Both the position numbers and the translations under genes were made by a program. The notes under the pieces were generated by a model, which made no database searches, was not told the origin of the DNA, and was given only the letters and a program-made list of their open reading frames with translations. Source: JBOZRQ01 sp050789255 (GTDB lineage Bacteria > Bacillota > Sulfobacillia > Symbiobacteriales > Symbiobacteriaceae). Taken from it: a stretch of 25,955 nt of DNA. Below, piece by piece: positions 15,936 through 22,963 of the stretch. The first letter of the stretch is position 1. Each line of letters starts with the position of its first letter. The stretch spans positions 1 to 25,955 of the forward strand of contig JBOZRQ010000037.1 in assembly GCA_050789255.1 (NCBI GenBank), in the 5' to 3' direction.

Positions 15936-16196
15936 ATGCTTGTCCTGACAAGGCGGCTGGACGAGAGTATACTCATAGGCGACACCATTGAGATAAAGGT
16001 TCTTCAAATTCGTGGATCCGGTGACCAGGCTGTGGTGCGCATTGGCATCACGGCGCCTAAGGCCGTGACGGTCCTCCGTAAGGAGGTCTACGACGAGGTT
16101 GTGTCGTCGAACCAGCAAGCGGCCCACATTATCACCGAGATCCCAGTAGGCCTTCTGAGCACGGTCGAGCCGGCTACGCCGAAGAAAAAGGACTAA
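15936..16196 (+). CDS. csrA: Carbon storage regulator CsrA, translational repressor
   Basis: CsrA is a dimeric RNA-binding protein that recognises GGA in hairpin loops. The protein has 86 residues. The N-terminal beta strand MLVLTRRLDESILIGD carries the RNA-contact residues, followed by VRIGITAPKAVTVLRKEVY with the second contact strand. The C-terminal 25 residues extend beyond the core as a lysine-rich tail. The start is ATG 15936, after GGAGGAGG. It is the last gene of the flgM operon, immediately upstream of its likely target, hag, as in Bacillus. Confidence 0.97.
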   Translation: MLVLTRRLDESILIGDTIEIKVLQIRGSGDQAVVRIGITAPKAVTVLRKEVYDEVVSSNQQAAHIITEIPVGLLSTVEPATPKKKD

Positions 16197-16200
16197 ATGA

Positions 16201-16230
16201 GAGCCGCCCGCGAGGGCGGCTCCCTTTTTT
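16201..16230 (+). terminator. Rho-independent terminator after csrA
   Basis: A perfect 9-bp stem, GAGCCGCCC with GGGCGGCTC, has a GCGA loop and a CCTTTTTT tail. It ends the flgM-csrA operon. Confidence 0.95.
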
Positions 16231-16398
16231 GTGTATTTGCTGCTAAACAGTTGTAACGTTTCATGCGATATGTACGGTAAGCCCCTGTGTGGATAGCGGA
16301 AGAAAATGAAATCACGCGATTGCACTAGAGATTATGAGAAAGGAGATGATAGTTCGTCATAGTTGGCCATAAACTGTCGTGTTCGGGCTTGTTTGGTC

Positions 16399-16426
16399 TT
16401 AACGGTTGCCGTCCTGGTTTCGATAA
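16399..16426 (+). promoter_or_regulatory. Sigma-28 (SigD)-type promoter of hag
   Basis: TTAA (16399-16402), 16 bases, TTCGATAA (16419-16426). It gives a predicted leader of about 78 bases before the hag ATG. The rest of the 314-base csrA-hag gap holds the csrA terminator, a second looser match further upstream (TAAA at 16244-16247, 16 bases, TGCGATAT at 16264-16271) and the leader hairpins described separately. Confidence 0.75.
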
Positions 16427-16455
16427 CTGGAGTGTAACTGGCATCCCCGTTCTGA

Positions 16456-16510
16456 AGCACGGCACGGATGCCGTGCTCCCCGTGACCTATTTCAAGGAGG
16501 AGAAAGTCAC
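16456..16510 (+). promoter_or_regulatory. Two-hairpin CsrA-binding leader of hag
   Basis: Hairpin 1 (16456-16477) has a perfect 9-bp stem, AGCACGGCA with TGCCGTGCT, and a CGGA tetraloop. Hairpin 2 (16482-16510) pairs GTGAC with GTCAC and TTTC with GAAA around a CTA bulge, leaving the Shine-Dalgarno AAGGAGGA (16494-16501) alone in the loop; its 3' arm touches the ATG. GGA displayed in hairpin loops is the CsrA recognition element, and the B. subtilis hag leader likewise has an upstream site and a site over the Shine-Dalgarno. Binding is inferred. Confidence 0.72.
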
Positions 16511-17731
16511 ATGCGCGTTATGAACAACGTGGGTTCCCTGAATGCTTGGCGTAACCTGACCGCTACTGACAACAACCTGTCCAAGAGCCTTGAGCGCCTT
16601 TCTTCTGGCTACCGGATCAACCGCTCCGCCGACGACGCCGCCGGTCTGGCGATGTCCGAGAAGATGCGGGCGCAGATCAAGGGTATGAACCAGGCGGTCA
16701 AGAATGCCCAGGACGGCATCTCGATGGTTCAGACCGCTGAAGGCGCCCTGAACGAGGTGCACACGATCCTGCAGCGGATGCGTGAGCTGGCCGTGCAGGC
16801 CGGCAACGGCACCCTGACCGGCGCCGACCGCAACCAGATCCAGACCGAGATGGACGAGCTGTCCTCCGAGATCACCCGCATCACCAACACCACCCAGTTC
16901 AACAGCAAGGACCTGATCAACGGCGCCATGCAGACCACCGGCACCGGCGAGATCATTTTCCAGATCGGACCGAACCAGAACCAGACCATGAACTTTGAGG
17001 TCCAGGCGATGGACGCGTTCTCCCTGGGTGTGTCCCGTGACGTCCGTGAGAAGCAGGACAACAACAACCTGCTCAACACCGTCAGCACGGCAGCCTACAT
17101 CGACCGGACTGCGGGCACCGACACTGCCTTCGCCGACGACACCTACACGGTTCAGGTCGACTGGGACGGCACCGCGCAGACCTACACCGCCGACATTATT
17201 GCGGCGAGCACCGGCTCCACCGTGTTGGCTGCTCCGGTCACCATCACCCCCGGCACGGTGACGAACTTCACCGATGGCAGCGGCAACAAGCTGGACATCA
17301 CCTGGGACAACGCCCTGAAGGGACAGGCCGGTACCGATGCCACCTGGACCGCTCAGATCCAGGTGTCCCGTGCCCAGGCCACCCAGTTCGCAGGTGGCGC
17401 CAAGACCTCTGACGCAGTCAACGTCGCCGGCCTGGACGTGACCACCGAAGCCAACGCCACTTCGGCGATCAGCACGATCAACACCGCCATCAACACCGTG
17501 TCCGCTCAGCGTGCGAGCCTGGGCGCCATGCAGAACCGCCTGGAGCACACCATCAATAACCTCCAGGTCGTCTCTGAGAACCTGGTCGCCTCCGAGTCCC
17601 GCATTCGCGACGTGGATATGGCCCAGGAGATGGCCCAGTTCACCAAGAACCAGATCCTCATGCAGGCCGGCACTGCGATGCTTGCCCAGGCCAACGCCAA
17701 GAACCAGGCCGTTCTCAGCCTGCTCCAGTAG
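16511..17731 (+). CDS. hag: Flagellin (main filament protein)
   Basis: Filament subunit, 406 residues. N-terminal D0/D1 helices (about 1-150): MRVMNNVGSLNAWRNL, LSSGYRINRSADDAAGLAMS, and MRELAVQAGNGT. C-terminal D1/D0 (about 330-406): LGAMQNRLEHTINNL, RIRDVDMAQEMAQFTKNQI and the canonical NQAVLSLLQ end. The intervening region of about 150 residues is a Thr/Ala/Asp-rich, beta-type surface domain. Codon use is strongly biased to C-ending codons, as in metK, suggesting very high expression. The start is ATG 16511, nine bases after AAGGAGGA. It has its own sigma-28-type promoter and terminator and a leader that looks CsrA-controlled. Confidence 0.97.
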   Translation: MRVMNNVGSLNAWRNLTATDNNLSKSLERLSSGYRINRSADDAAGLAMSEKMRAQIKGMNQAVKNAQDGISMVQTAEGALNEVHTILQRMRELAVQAGNGTLTGADRNQIQTEMDELSSEITRITNTTQFNSKDLINGAMQTTGTGEIIFQIGPNQNQTMNFEVQAMDAFSLGVSRDVREKQDNNNLLNTVSTAAYIDRTAGTDTAFADDTYTVQVDWDGTAQTYTADIIAASTGSTVLAAPVTITPGTVTNFTDGSGNKLDITWDNALKGQAGTDATWTAQIQVSRAQATQFAGGAKTSDAVNVAGLDVTTEANATSAISTINTAINTVSAQRASLGAMQNRLEHTINNLQVVSENLVASESRIRDVDMAQEMAQFTKNQILMQAGTAMLAQANAKNQAVLSLLQ

Positions 17732-17755
17732 TTCTAGCAGACAGCGGTCGAAGGT

Positions 17756-17787
17756 GGGGGCCAACCAATAGTGGTTGGCCCCCTTTT
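17756..17787 (+). terminator. Rho-independent terminator after hag
   Basis: A perfect 12-bp stem, GGGGGCCAACCA with TGGTTGGCCCCC, has an ATAG loop and a TTTT tail. Confidence 0.95.
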
Positions 17788-17813
17788 GCCAAAAAGGAGG
17801 CTCGGTCGTTCGT

Positions 17814-18212
17814 ATGAAGGTTAACTCTAACATTGTGCCGACGCCGATTGCCTCGACGATGGCGCTACAGACCACCCGAGTTGAGCAGCAGGAACTCCCG
17901 CCTGTTGCCACTCCGATTCCCACCCAGCCAAAGTCTGAGGCAGCTCCCACGCTCACGGTTGATCTGGCTGAGAACAAACGAATCGAGTTGTCCCAGGGCG
18001 AAGTGGCCAAGGTCGTCGAAAAGGTTAACGAGATGGCCCAGCTATTCAACAACAAGCTCCGCTTTGAGATGACCTCGGACAACCGGGTGAAGATTCGCGT
18101 GGTCGATTCTCAGACCGGTCAGCTGGTCCGTGAGATTCCGCCCGAGAGGCTCATGGAAACCTTTTCTCGCCTGGAAGACATGGTGGGGGTTCTGCTGGAT
18201 CAGCGTGCGTAA
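17814..18212 (+). CDS. flaG: FlaG family protein
   Basis: The protein has 132 residues: a variable, Pro/Thr-rich N-terminus and the conserved FlaG C-terminus with LRFEMTSDNRVKIRVVDSQT and LVREIPPERLME. FlaG proteins affect filament length in some bacteria; the mechanism is not established. The start is ATG 17814, thirteen bases after AAGGAGG (a long spacing); the open frame further upstream lies inside the hag terminator. It begins a flaG-fliD-fliS-fliT-like run with 13- to 21-base gaps. No separate promoter was recognised, so expression may come from read-through past the hag terminator. Confidence 0.9.
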   Translation: MKVNSNIVPTPIASTMALQTTRVEQQELPPVATPIPTQPKSEAAPTLTVDLAENKRIELSQGEVAKVVEKVNEMAQLFNNKLRFEMTSDNRVKIRVVDSQTGQLVREIPPERLMETFSRLEDMVGVLLDQRA

Positions 18213-18233
18213 GGAACGAGGAGGGTCGCAGGC

Positions 18234-19646
18234 ATGGGTCTACTGAAACTCGGGGGCATTGCTTCCGGTCTGGATACCGACGGCTTAATCAAAGCCCTGA
18301 TGGCGGTGGAGCGCAAACCTGTGACGCTCCTGGAGCAGAAGCGAGACAAGCTCACCACGCAGCAGAATGCATGGCGTGACTTGAACTCGCGCCTACTGAA
18401 CCTGCAGAGCCGCCTGGCGGATCTGAAGGGCTTGGCCACAAGTACCTGGAAGGCAATGAAGACCTCGGTGTCCGACCAGACCGTGCTCTCAGCGTCCGCG
18501 GAGGCCGGTGCGGCAGAGGGAACCTATAAGGTTGATGTGCTCTGGCTGGCCGAGGCTACTGCGTGGCAGTCCGGTCCTGCGCATGACCCGAACGTAGACC
18601 TGCACCAAGACGGCAACATCAAAGTATGGGTGCCTTCCGGCGGGGCCGGCGACGGTGAGATTATCGACATCGATGCCACCGACTCACTTAACGATATCGC
18701 CGCCAAGATTAACAACGACAGCGCTCGGTTGGGCGGCCTGAAGGCAAGTGTGGTCAAGGTGAACGCCACCGAGTATAAGCTGGTCGTGACCGGCAAACAG
18801 GGGGCTGCCAATCACTTCGAGCTTCAGGATGACGGCGCCAGCACGGTGGCCAGTTTCACGGGGCTCTCTCCTGCTGGAGGACCCCCGGTGAGTTTGGCCA
18901 TGGACGCCAACGTTCGAGTAAACGGGGTCATGGTTACCTCGGAGACCAACAATGTGACTGTCGCCTCCGGGGTGACTGTCAATCTGCTCACGATGGGGAC
19001 CTCGTCCGTTACGGTCTCCAAGGATTCGCAGAAGGCCGCCGACGCTGTGAAGGCCTTCGTGGATCAGTATAACTCCGTAATTGACCTTATTAACCAACAA
19101 ACTAGCTATGACAGCAAGACCAAGAAGGCTGGCTCCCTGTTCGGCAACGGCACGGTGAACTCCCTGGAGAGCACCCTGGCTCAAAAGGTTATGGACGAGG
19201 TTTCGTCCCTGGCCGATGGTGTAAATGCGCTGGCTTCAATCGGTATCAGTACCGAAAAGTTCACCAGTGGCAACACCCTTAGCGGCAAGCTTACCTTTGA
19301 CACGGCGAAGTTTATCGAGAAGTTGAAGGCGGATCCGGAAGCTGTCTCCAAGATCTTTAATCTCGACGATGGCCTCAACCAGGGAATAGCGGTTCGGACC
19401 CATGCCTGGCTCGAACAGTACACCAAGAGCAAGGGGTTCGTTCTCAATCAGGTAGACATGATCGACGACCAGCTGGACACGATCAAGGACCGCATTACCC
19501 AGTACGACGAGGTGATCCTCCCGATGCGGGAGGATCGGCTGCGGGCGCAGTTCACCGCTTTGGAGAAGGCTATGACTATGTTTAACAATCAAGGTAGCTG
19601 GCTTAACGCCCAACTATCCAGCCTTAGTGCTAACCAAAGTAAATAA
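18234..19646 (+). CDS. fliD: Flagellar filament cap protein FliD
   Basis: FliD forms the cap at the filament tip that folds arriving flagellin. The protein has 470 residues. The N-terminal domain shows LGGIASGLDTDGLIKALMAVE, the middle is FliD-type beta domains, and the C-terminal domain shows FVDQYNSVIDLINQQTSYD and LRAQFTALEKAMTMFNNQGS, ending in a coiled coil typical of FliD_C. The start is ATG 18234 after GAGGAGGG. It lies between flaG and fliS, the standard order. Confidence 0.96.
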   Translation: MGLLKLGGIASGLDTDGLIKALMAVERKPVTLLEQKRDKLTTQQNAWRDLNSRLLNLQSRLADLKGLATSTWKAMKTSVSDQTVLSASAEAGAAEGTYKVDVLWLAEATAWQSGPAHDPNVDLHQDGNIKVWVPSGGAGDGEIIDIDATDSLNDIAAKINNDSARLGGLKASVVKVNATEYKLVVTGKQGAANHFELQDDGASTVASFTGLSPAGGPPVSLAMDANVRVNGVMVTSETNNVTVASGVTVNLLTMGTSSVTVSKDSQKAADAVKAFVDQYNSVIDLINQQTSYDSKTKKAGSLFGNGTVNSLESTLAQKVMDEVSSLADGVNALASIGISTEKFTSGNTLSGKLTFDTAKFIEKLKADPEAVSKIFNLDDGLNQGIAVRTHAWLEQYTKSKGFVLNQVDMIDDQLDTIKDRITQYDEVILPMREDRLRAQFTALEKAMTMFNNQGSWLNAQLSSLSANQSK

Positions 19647-19663
19647 GTCACAGGGGGATTAGT

Positions 19664-20074
19664 ATGGGCAACGCTTACGCCCAGTACCGACAGACTTCCA
19701 TTCAGACCGCTCCTCCCGAGCAGCTCGTTGTTATGCTATACGATGGAGCGATTCGGTTCTTGGAGCAGGCGAAGCTGGCCATTACTGACGGACGGGACGC
19801 CTCGGCCCCGATTGGTCGTGCGCAAGACATCATCGTCGAGCTGCTGGCCTCGCTTGACCACTCGGCCGGCCCTGTTGCGGACAATTTGCTGCGGCTTTAC
19901 GAGTTCTGGATCCAACGGCTCTTTCAGGCCTCCATTCGCAAGGATGCAGCTATGGTGGAGGAAGTAGCGGCTATGGTGCGTGACTTGCGCGAGGCTTGGG
20001 CAACCGTAGCCCAGCAGAACAAGAGTCAGCGTGCGGAAACTCCGGCCCGCTCGACTGTGAATGCCCGCGGGTAG
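19664..20074 (+). CDS. fliS: Flagellin export chaperone FliS
   Basis: FliS is a helical-bundle chaperone that wraps the flagellin C-terminus before export and also contacts FliW and the export gate. The protein has 136 residues with the signature AYAQYRQTSIQTAPPEQLVVMLYDGAIRFLEQA and the later RLYEFWIQRLFQASIRKD; these pieces are typical. The start is ATG 19664. It lies 17 bases after fliD and 13 bases before the FliT-like gene. Confidence 0.96.
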   Translation: MGNAYAQYRQTSIQTAPPEQLVVMLYDGAIRFLEQAKLAITDGRDASAPIGRAQDIIVELLASLDHSAGPVADNLLRLYEFWIQRLFQASIRKDAAMVEEVAAMVRDLREAWATVAQQNKSQRAETPARSTVNARG

Positions 20075-20087
20075 TGGGGTGACCACA

Positions 20088-20471
20088 ATGTCCGATGGTG
20101 AGAGATACGTTGCCGCATTGAACTTGTTGGTTCGTCAAACGGAGGCGCTCGTGGTCGCCGGCGAAACTGGTGACTGGGACGCCCTGCTGGTTGCCCTTGA
20201 GCAGCGACAGACTTTGATCGCGGAGATCGACGAGCTGTCACTGAACAGCGGTCAAATAACAGCGAGCCAGCGCACTGAGGCGCGTAACCTTCTGGAGCGG
20301 ATCTCGCAGTTGGACCAGGAGGTCTCTCCTAAGCTGAACGTCGCCCAAGCCAAGACCCGCGCAGCGATGGATGAGGCGCGATTGGCCAGCACCACCGTTT
20401 CAGCCTATCGGAAGTCGATGAGTCCCGGCGCCCACGCCTTGCCGTCCAAGTTTGTTGACAAACACAAATAA
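20088..20471 (+). CDS. fliT: FliT-like flagellar chaperone
   Basis: This all-helical protein of 127 residues lies directly after fliS, where FliT (chaperone of the cap protein FliD) is found in many bacteria. It shows the short-helix pattern of FliT/FlgN-type proteins (VAALNLLVRQTEALVVAGETGDWDALLVAL, then EQRQTLIAEIDEL), including the common EQRQ-L-I-x-x-I segment. The start is ATG 20088 after GGGGTGA. Sequence similarity in this family is weak; the name rests mainly on position, size and helix pattern. Confidence 0.68.
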   Translation: MSDGERYVAALNLLVRQTEALVVAGETGDWDALLVALEQRQTLIAEIDELSLNSGQITASQRTEARNLLERISQLDQEVSPKLNVAQAKTRAAMDEARLASTTVSAYRKSMSPGAHALPSKFVDKHK

Positions 20472-20473
20472 CG

Positions 20474-20500
20474 GAACCCGAAGCGCGCTTCGGGTTCTTT
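20474..20500 (+). terminator. Rho-independent terminator after FliT-like gene
   Basis: A perfect palindromic stem, GAACCCGAAGC with GCTTCGGGTTC, is followed by TTTATT. It ends the late flagellar run. Confidence 0.9.
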
Positions 20501-20519
20501 ATTACTCCTAAGCCCGGGT

Positions 20520-20618
20520 ACATCCACAGCTTATCCCCAACAAATCCCGGTTTGTTCCCCCTTATCAACAGAGTTATTCTACTTATCCACAGAACTTATG
20601 CCCAAATGCTGTGGATGA
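20520..20618. promoter_or_regulatory. Cluster of DnaA-box-like 9-mers
   Basis: Six matches to TTATCCACA lie within 99 bases: ACATCCACA (20520-20528, 7/9), TTATCCCCA (20531-20539, 8/9), TTATCAACA (20562-20570, 8/9), TTATCCACA (20583-20591, perfect), TTATGCCCA (20596-20604, 7/9), and on the minus strand TCATCCACA (20610-20618, 8/9). The stretch is AT-richer than its surroundings and codes for nothing. It could bind DnaA to titrate it or to regulate hpf. No dnaA or dnaN is in the window, so I do not call it an origin. Confidence 0.6.
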
Positions 20619-20636
20619 AACCGGATTACGACCCGA

Positions 20637-20666
20637 TTGGAGTTCATCGGCAGAATACGCTAAAAT
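20637..20666 (+). promoter_or_regulatory. Weak candidate promoter of hpf
   Basis: TTGGAG (20637-20642), 18 bases, TAAAAT (20661-20666): a good -10 but a poor -35. It lies 19 bases after the DnaA-box cluster and about 60 bases before hpf. Confidence 0.35.
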
Positions 20667-20724
20667 GGAGTTGAGGGTCACACCTCGGATCCGAGTTTGC
20701 TCCGGACAGGAAGGAGATGGCGTC

Positions 20725-21240
20725 ATGCAGGTGGCAGTACGCGCTAGGAACATGGAGGTCACCAATGCCCTGCGGGACTATGTGGAGAAAAAGGTCGGCA
20801 AGATTGAGAAATACATCGACTCGCCGGTTTCTGCACAGGTGAACATGTACGTCGAGCGTGGCCGTCATATTGTAGAGGTGACGGCAGCGCTTAATGGGCT
20901 GATCCTTCGTGGTGAAGAGGCTACGGGGGACATGTACGCTTCCATCGACCTGGTGGCCGACAAGCTCGAGAAGCAAGTTATCAAGTACAAGGCTCGTTTC
21001 AAAAAGCAGCGGGGCAAGGAAAATGGCGTGTCCGAGGCGGCGGTGCCGGTGGAGGCCGAGGGCAAACTGGTCAAGACCAAGCGATTCCCGGCCAAGCCCC
21101 TTACGCTGGACGAAGCCATTGTACAGATGAACCTGGTTTCACACGACTTCTTTGTTTTTATGAACGCCGATACTGACAGGGTAAATGTCGTTTATCGCCG
21201 GAAGGACGGCGACTACGGTCTCCTTGAACCGGAGTTCTAA
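20725..21240 (+). CDS. hpf: Long-form ribosome hibernation promoting factor HPF
   Basis: HPF inactivates and stores ribosomes as 100S dimers in slow growth. The protein has 171 residues: an N-terminal S30AE/YfiA domain (MQVAVRARNMEVTNALRDYV start, ERGRHIVEVTAALNG, DLVADKLEKQVIKYKARF) that fits the decoding channel, a linker, and the C-terminal dimerisation domain (PLTLDEAIVQMNLVSHDFFV, NVVYRRKDGDYGLLEP). The two-domain form is usual in Firmicutes. The start is ATG 20725, seven bases after AAGGAGA. In Bacillus hpf (yvyD) also follows the fliD-fliS-fliT run, but secA, next in that genome, is not here. Confidence 0.96.
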   Translation: MQVAVRARNMEVTNALRDYVEKKVGKIEKYIDSPVSAQVNMYVERGRHIVEVTAALNGLILRGEEATGDMYASIDLVADKLEKQVIKYKARFKKQRGKENGVSEAAVPVEAEGKLVKTKRFPAKPLTLDEAIVQMNLVSHDFFVFMNADTDRVNVVYRRKDGDYGLLEPEF

Positions 21241-21259
21241 TATCGCCCCCGTCTATGGA

Positions 21260-21300
21260 AACACCCCGATTCTCCTTGGAGAATCGGGGTGTTTTGTTTC
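21260..21300. terminator. Terminator between convergent hpf and second flagellin
   Basis: A perfect 16-bp stem (21260-21275 with 21278-21293) with a minimal TT loop is followed by TTTGTTT on the plus strand. On the minus strand the tail is TTTCC, so it may serve both convergent genes. Confidence 0.92.
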
Positions 21301-21311
21301 ACGTGCCGGCA

Positions 21312-22958
21312 TTAGGTCGAGATTGACGGTTTGAATCCCCTAAAGGGAAGGTCTTTGAGCAGCCACATTACGTGCTGTCGCATGGTGTTTGCCTGTGCCA
21401 GAACGGCCGATGAGGATTGCACCAGAATCTGGCCGCGAGTCAGATGGGTAAGCTCTTGGGCGAAGTCGACGTCGATGATACGTGAGTAGCTGCCGAGCTG
21501 CATTTCAGCCTTGCTGTTGTTGCCGGTAACAGCTAGTTCCAGGCGATTGGTAACCGCTCCCAGCTGGTTGCGATACGACGACAGTGTCTCCACGGCTGTA
21601 CTGAACATGGTGATCGCTTCGCCCGGCCGATTCACGAGGTCCACACCCACAAGTCCCAGAGAGAGGCGGGTCACCTCGGGGATCTCTACCCTTACAGTCT
21701 CGCCGGCGTTGGCCCCAACCTGGAAGGTGAACTCCGACGAGCCGCCGCCAGAGGGCGGCCAGACGACGGTGAAACTTGTGAGGGGATTCGGGTTGTAGGT
21801 TCCGCTGTTAGGAATGACGGTGATCGCGTCACCCCCGCCAATGCCGCCCACGTCTGGATCGGCCAGGTTCAGGGTGGCGGCCCAGGCCGCGCCGTTGGGC
21901 AGGAAGTCGTTGTTGATGAAGTCGTCTTGCGTTTGGCCATAGGCATTCAGGAAGGCCTGATCGACCGGGTTTCCCTGCAGTTCCGACATCAGCATGGACA
22001 TCGGTATTCCGCTTGATACGTGCAAATACTTCACGGCCAGATACGCCGCTGCTCGGTGCAGTGTGTCGTCGGCCCAGGGCGTTGAGATGGCAGCCACGAC
22101 GTTAGCAATGCTCCCGGCAGTGGCTATTGCGTCTACTACCAGGTCGTCACCGCCGGCGACGTAGTCGCCGAGCCCGGATTTTAGCCAATCCGGGAAGCCC
22201 AGGGGACCGCTGGAGGTATAGTCGGAGTTACGGGCAAGCATGGCCTGGGTGAGGACCCGGGCGATTTTCCGGTCTGTGTAATAGGGAGCTATGCCGCCGT
22301 CGAGCGACCCACCGATCTCCAGCTTATCGAGGTTAAGGTTAAGGTTAAGGTCCTTGAGCCGCCCGTTGATGTCACTGGTGCCGGATATGGAAACATCGGG
22401 GGAACTGCCGGAGGCGAAGCTGATGGTGATGTTGGTGCCGTCACCGAACAGATTGTACACGGAGTTGATGACCTGCTCCGCTTTCTCTAGCCAGCCGTTG
22501 CGCAGGCCTTCGAGGACCGAGGCCATCAGACCACTGCGGCCGGAGGGATTCAGGATGGTGCGGCCATTAAACGAGGTCGCTTCCGAGATGCGGTCGATCT
22601 CCCGGAGCAGCTGGTTTGCCTCTTCCTGAAGATAGCCTCGATCTTGTTTGGTAAGGGTGCCATTAGCCGCCTGAAGCGACATTTCGCGCAGTCGTTGGAG
22701 GATGGTGTGAATCTCATGCATGGCGCCCTCTGCTGTGTTTAGCAATGAGATGCCGTCCAGTGCATTACGACTTCCCTGCATGAGGCCCTTGAACTGCCCC
22801 ATAAAGTTCTGACCCATAGTCAGACCGGCGGCGTCATCGCTGGCGCCGTTGACACGGAGACCGGAGCCAATCCGTTGCTGGCTCTGGTCGACTTGCTTAT
22901 TAGCTGTGTTAAGGGCGCGCCAACCCATGAGGGAAATAAGGTTCCCTCGAACGCGCAT
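21312..22958 (-). CDS. Second flagellin with degenerate flagellinolysin-like insert
   Basis: The protein has 548 residues. The N-terminal D0/D1 (about 1-140) has IGSGLRVNGASDDAAGLTMG and LREMSLQAANGTL; the C-terminal D1/D0 (about 430-535) has YRNQLGAVTNRLELAV and SRIIDVDFAQELTHLTRGQI. The middle (about 141-430) replaces the usual surface domain. Its part at 225-350 resembles the gluzincin insert of flagellinolysins: the segments VLTQAMLAR, PDWLKSGLGDYVAG and AAYLAVKYLH align with LTHExxH, W(F/L)xEGLAE and YLAVRYL. HExxH is replaced by QAMLA (Q238, A239, A242) and the ligand Glu by Ser261, so peptidase activity is not expected. It also has a 13-residue tail beyond the flagellin end. The start is ATG 22958, eight bases after GGAGGGGG. 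It lies opposite in strand to the flagellar cluster. Confidence 0.9.
   Translation of the reverse strand: MRVRGNLISLMGWRALNTANKQVDQSQQRIGSGLRVNGASDDAAGLTMGQNFMGQFKGLMQGSRNALDGISLLNTAEGAMHEIHTILQRLREMSLQAANGTLTKQDRGYLQEEANQLLREIDRISEATSFNGRTILNPSGRSGLMASVLEGLRNGWLEKAEQVINSVYNLFGDGTNITISFASGSSPDVSISGTSDINGRLKDLNLNLNLDKLEIGGSLDGGIAPYYTDRKIARVLTQAMLARNSDYTSSGPLGFPDWLKSGLGDYVAGGDDLVVDAIATAGSIANVVAAISTPWADDTLHRAAAYLAVKYLHVSSGIPMSMLMSELQGNPVDQAFLNAYGQTQDDFINNDFLPNGAAWAATLNLADPDVGGIGGGDAITVIPNSGTYNPNPLTSFTVVWPPSGGGSSEFTFQVGANAGETVRVEIPEVTRLSLGLVGVDLVNRPGEAITMFSTAVETLSSYRNQLGAVTNRLELAVTGNNSKAEMQLGSYSRIIDVDFAQELTHLTRGQILVQSSSAVLAQANTMRQHVMWLLKDLPFRGFKPSIST
22331..22350. repeat. Short GGTTAA hexanucleotide repeat inside second flagellin
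   Basis: Three GGTTAA units plus GG, encoding the LNLNLN run (about residues 204-210) of the second flagellin. A change in unit number would add or remove two residues without a frameshift. Confidence 0.75.
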
Positions 22959-22963
22959 TGGCG

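Noticed and set aside
16244..16271. Upstream sigma-28 promoter as the main hag promoter
   Set aside because: TAAA-N16-TGCGATAT is a looser match and gives a leader of about 230 bases; the site at 16399-16426 matches the flhO and flgM promoters better. It may still be a second start.
16345..16371. Short leader peptide (ATG ATA GTT ...) upstream of hag
   Set aside because: The purine-rich AAAGGAG touches the ATG with no spacing, and the ORF lies upstream of the favoured hag promoter.
16487..18082. 531-residue minus-strand frame across hag
   Set aside because: Antisense shadow of the highly biased flagellin gene; Gly/Val/Leu/His-rich nonsense composition.
20520..20618. Chromosomal origin of replication
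   Set aside because: There are several DnaA-box-like 9-mers, but no dnaA, dnaN, recF, rnpA or rpmH nearby and no clear DNA-unwinding element; called only a DnaA-box cluster.
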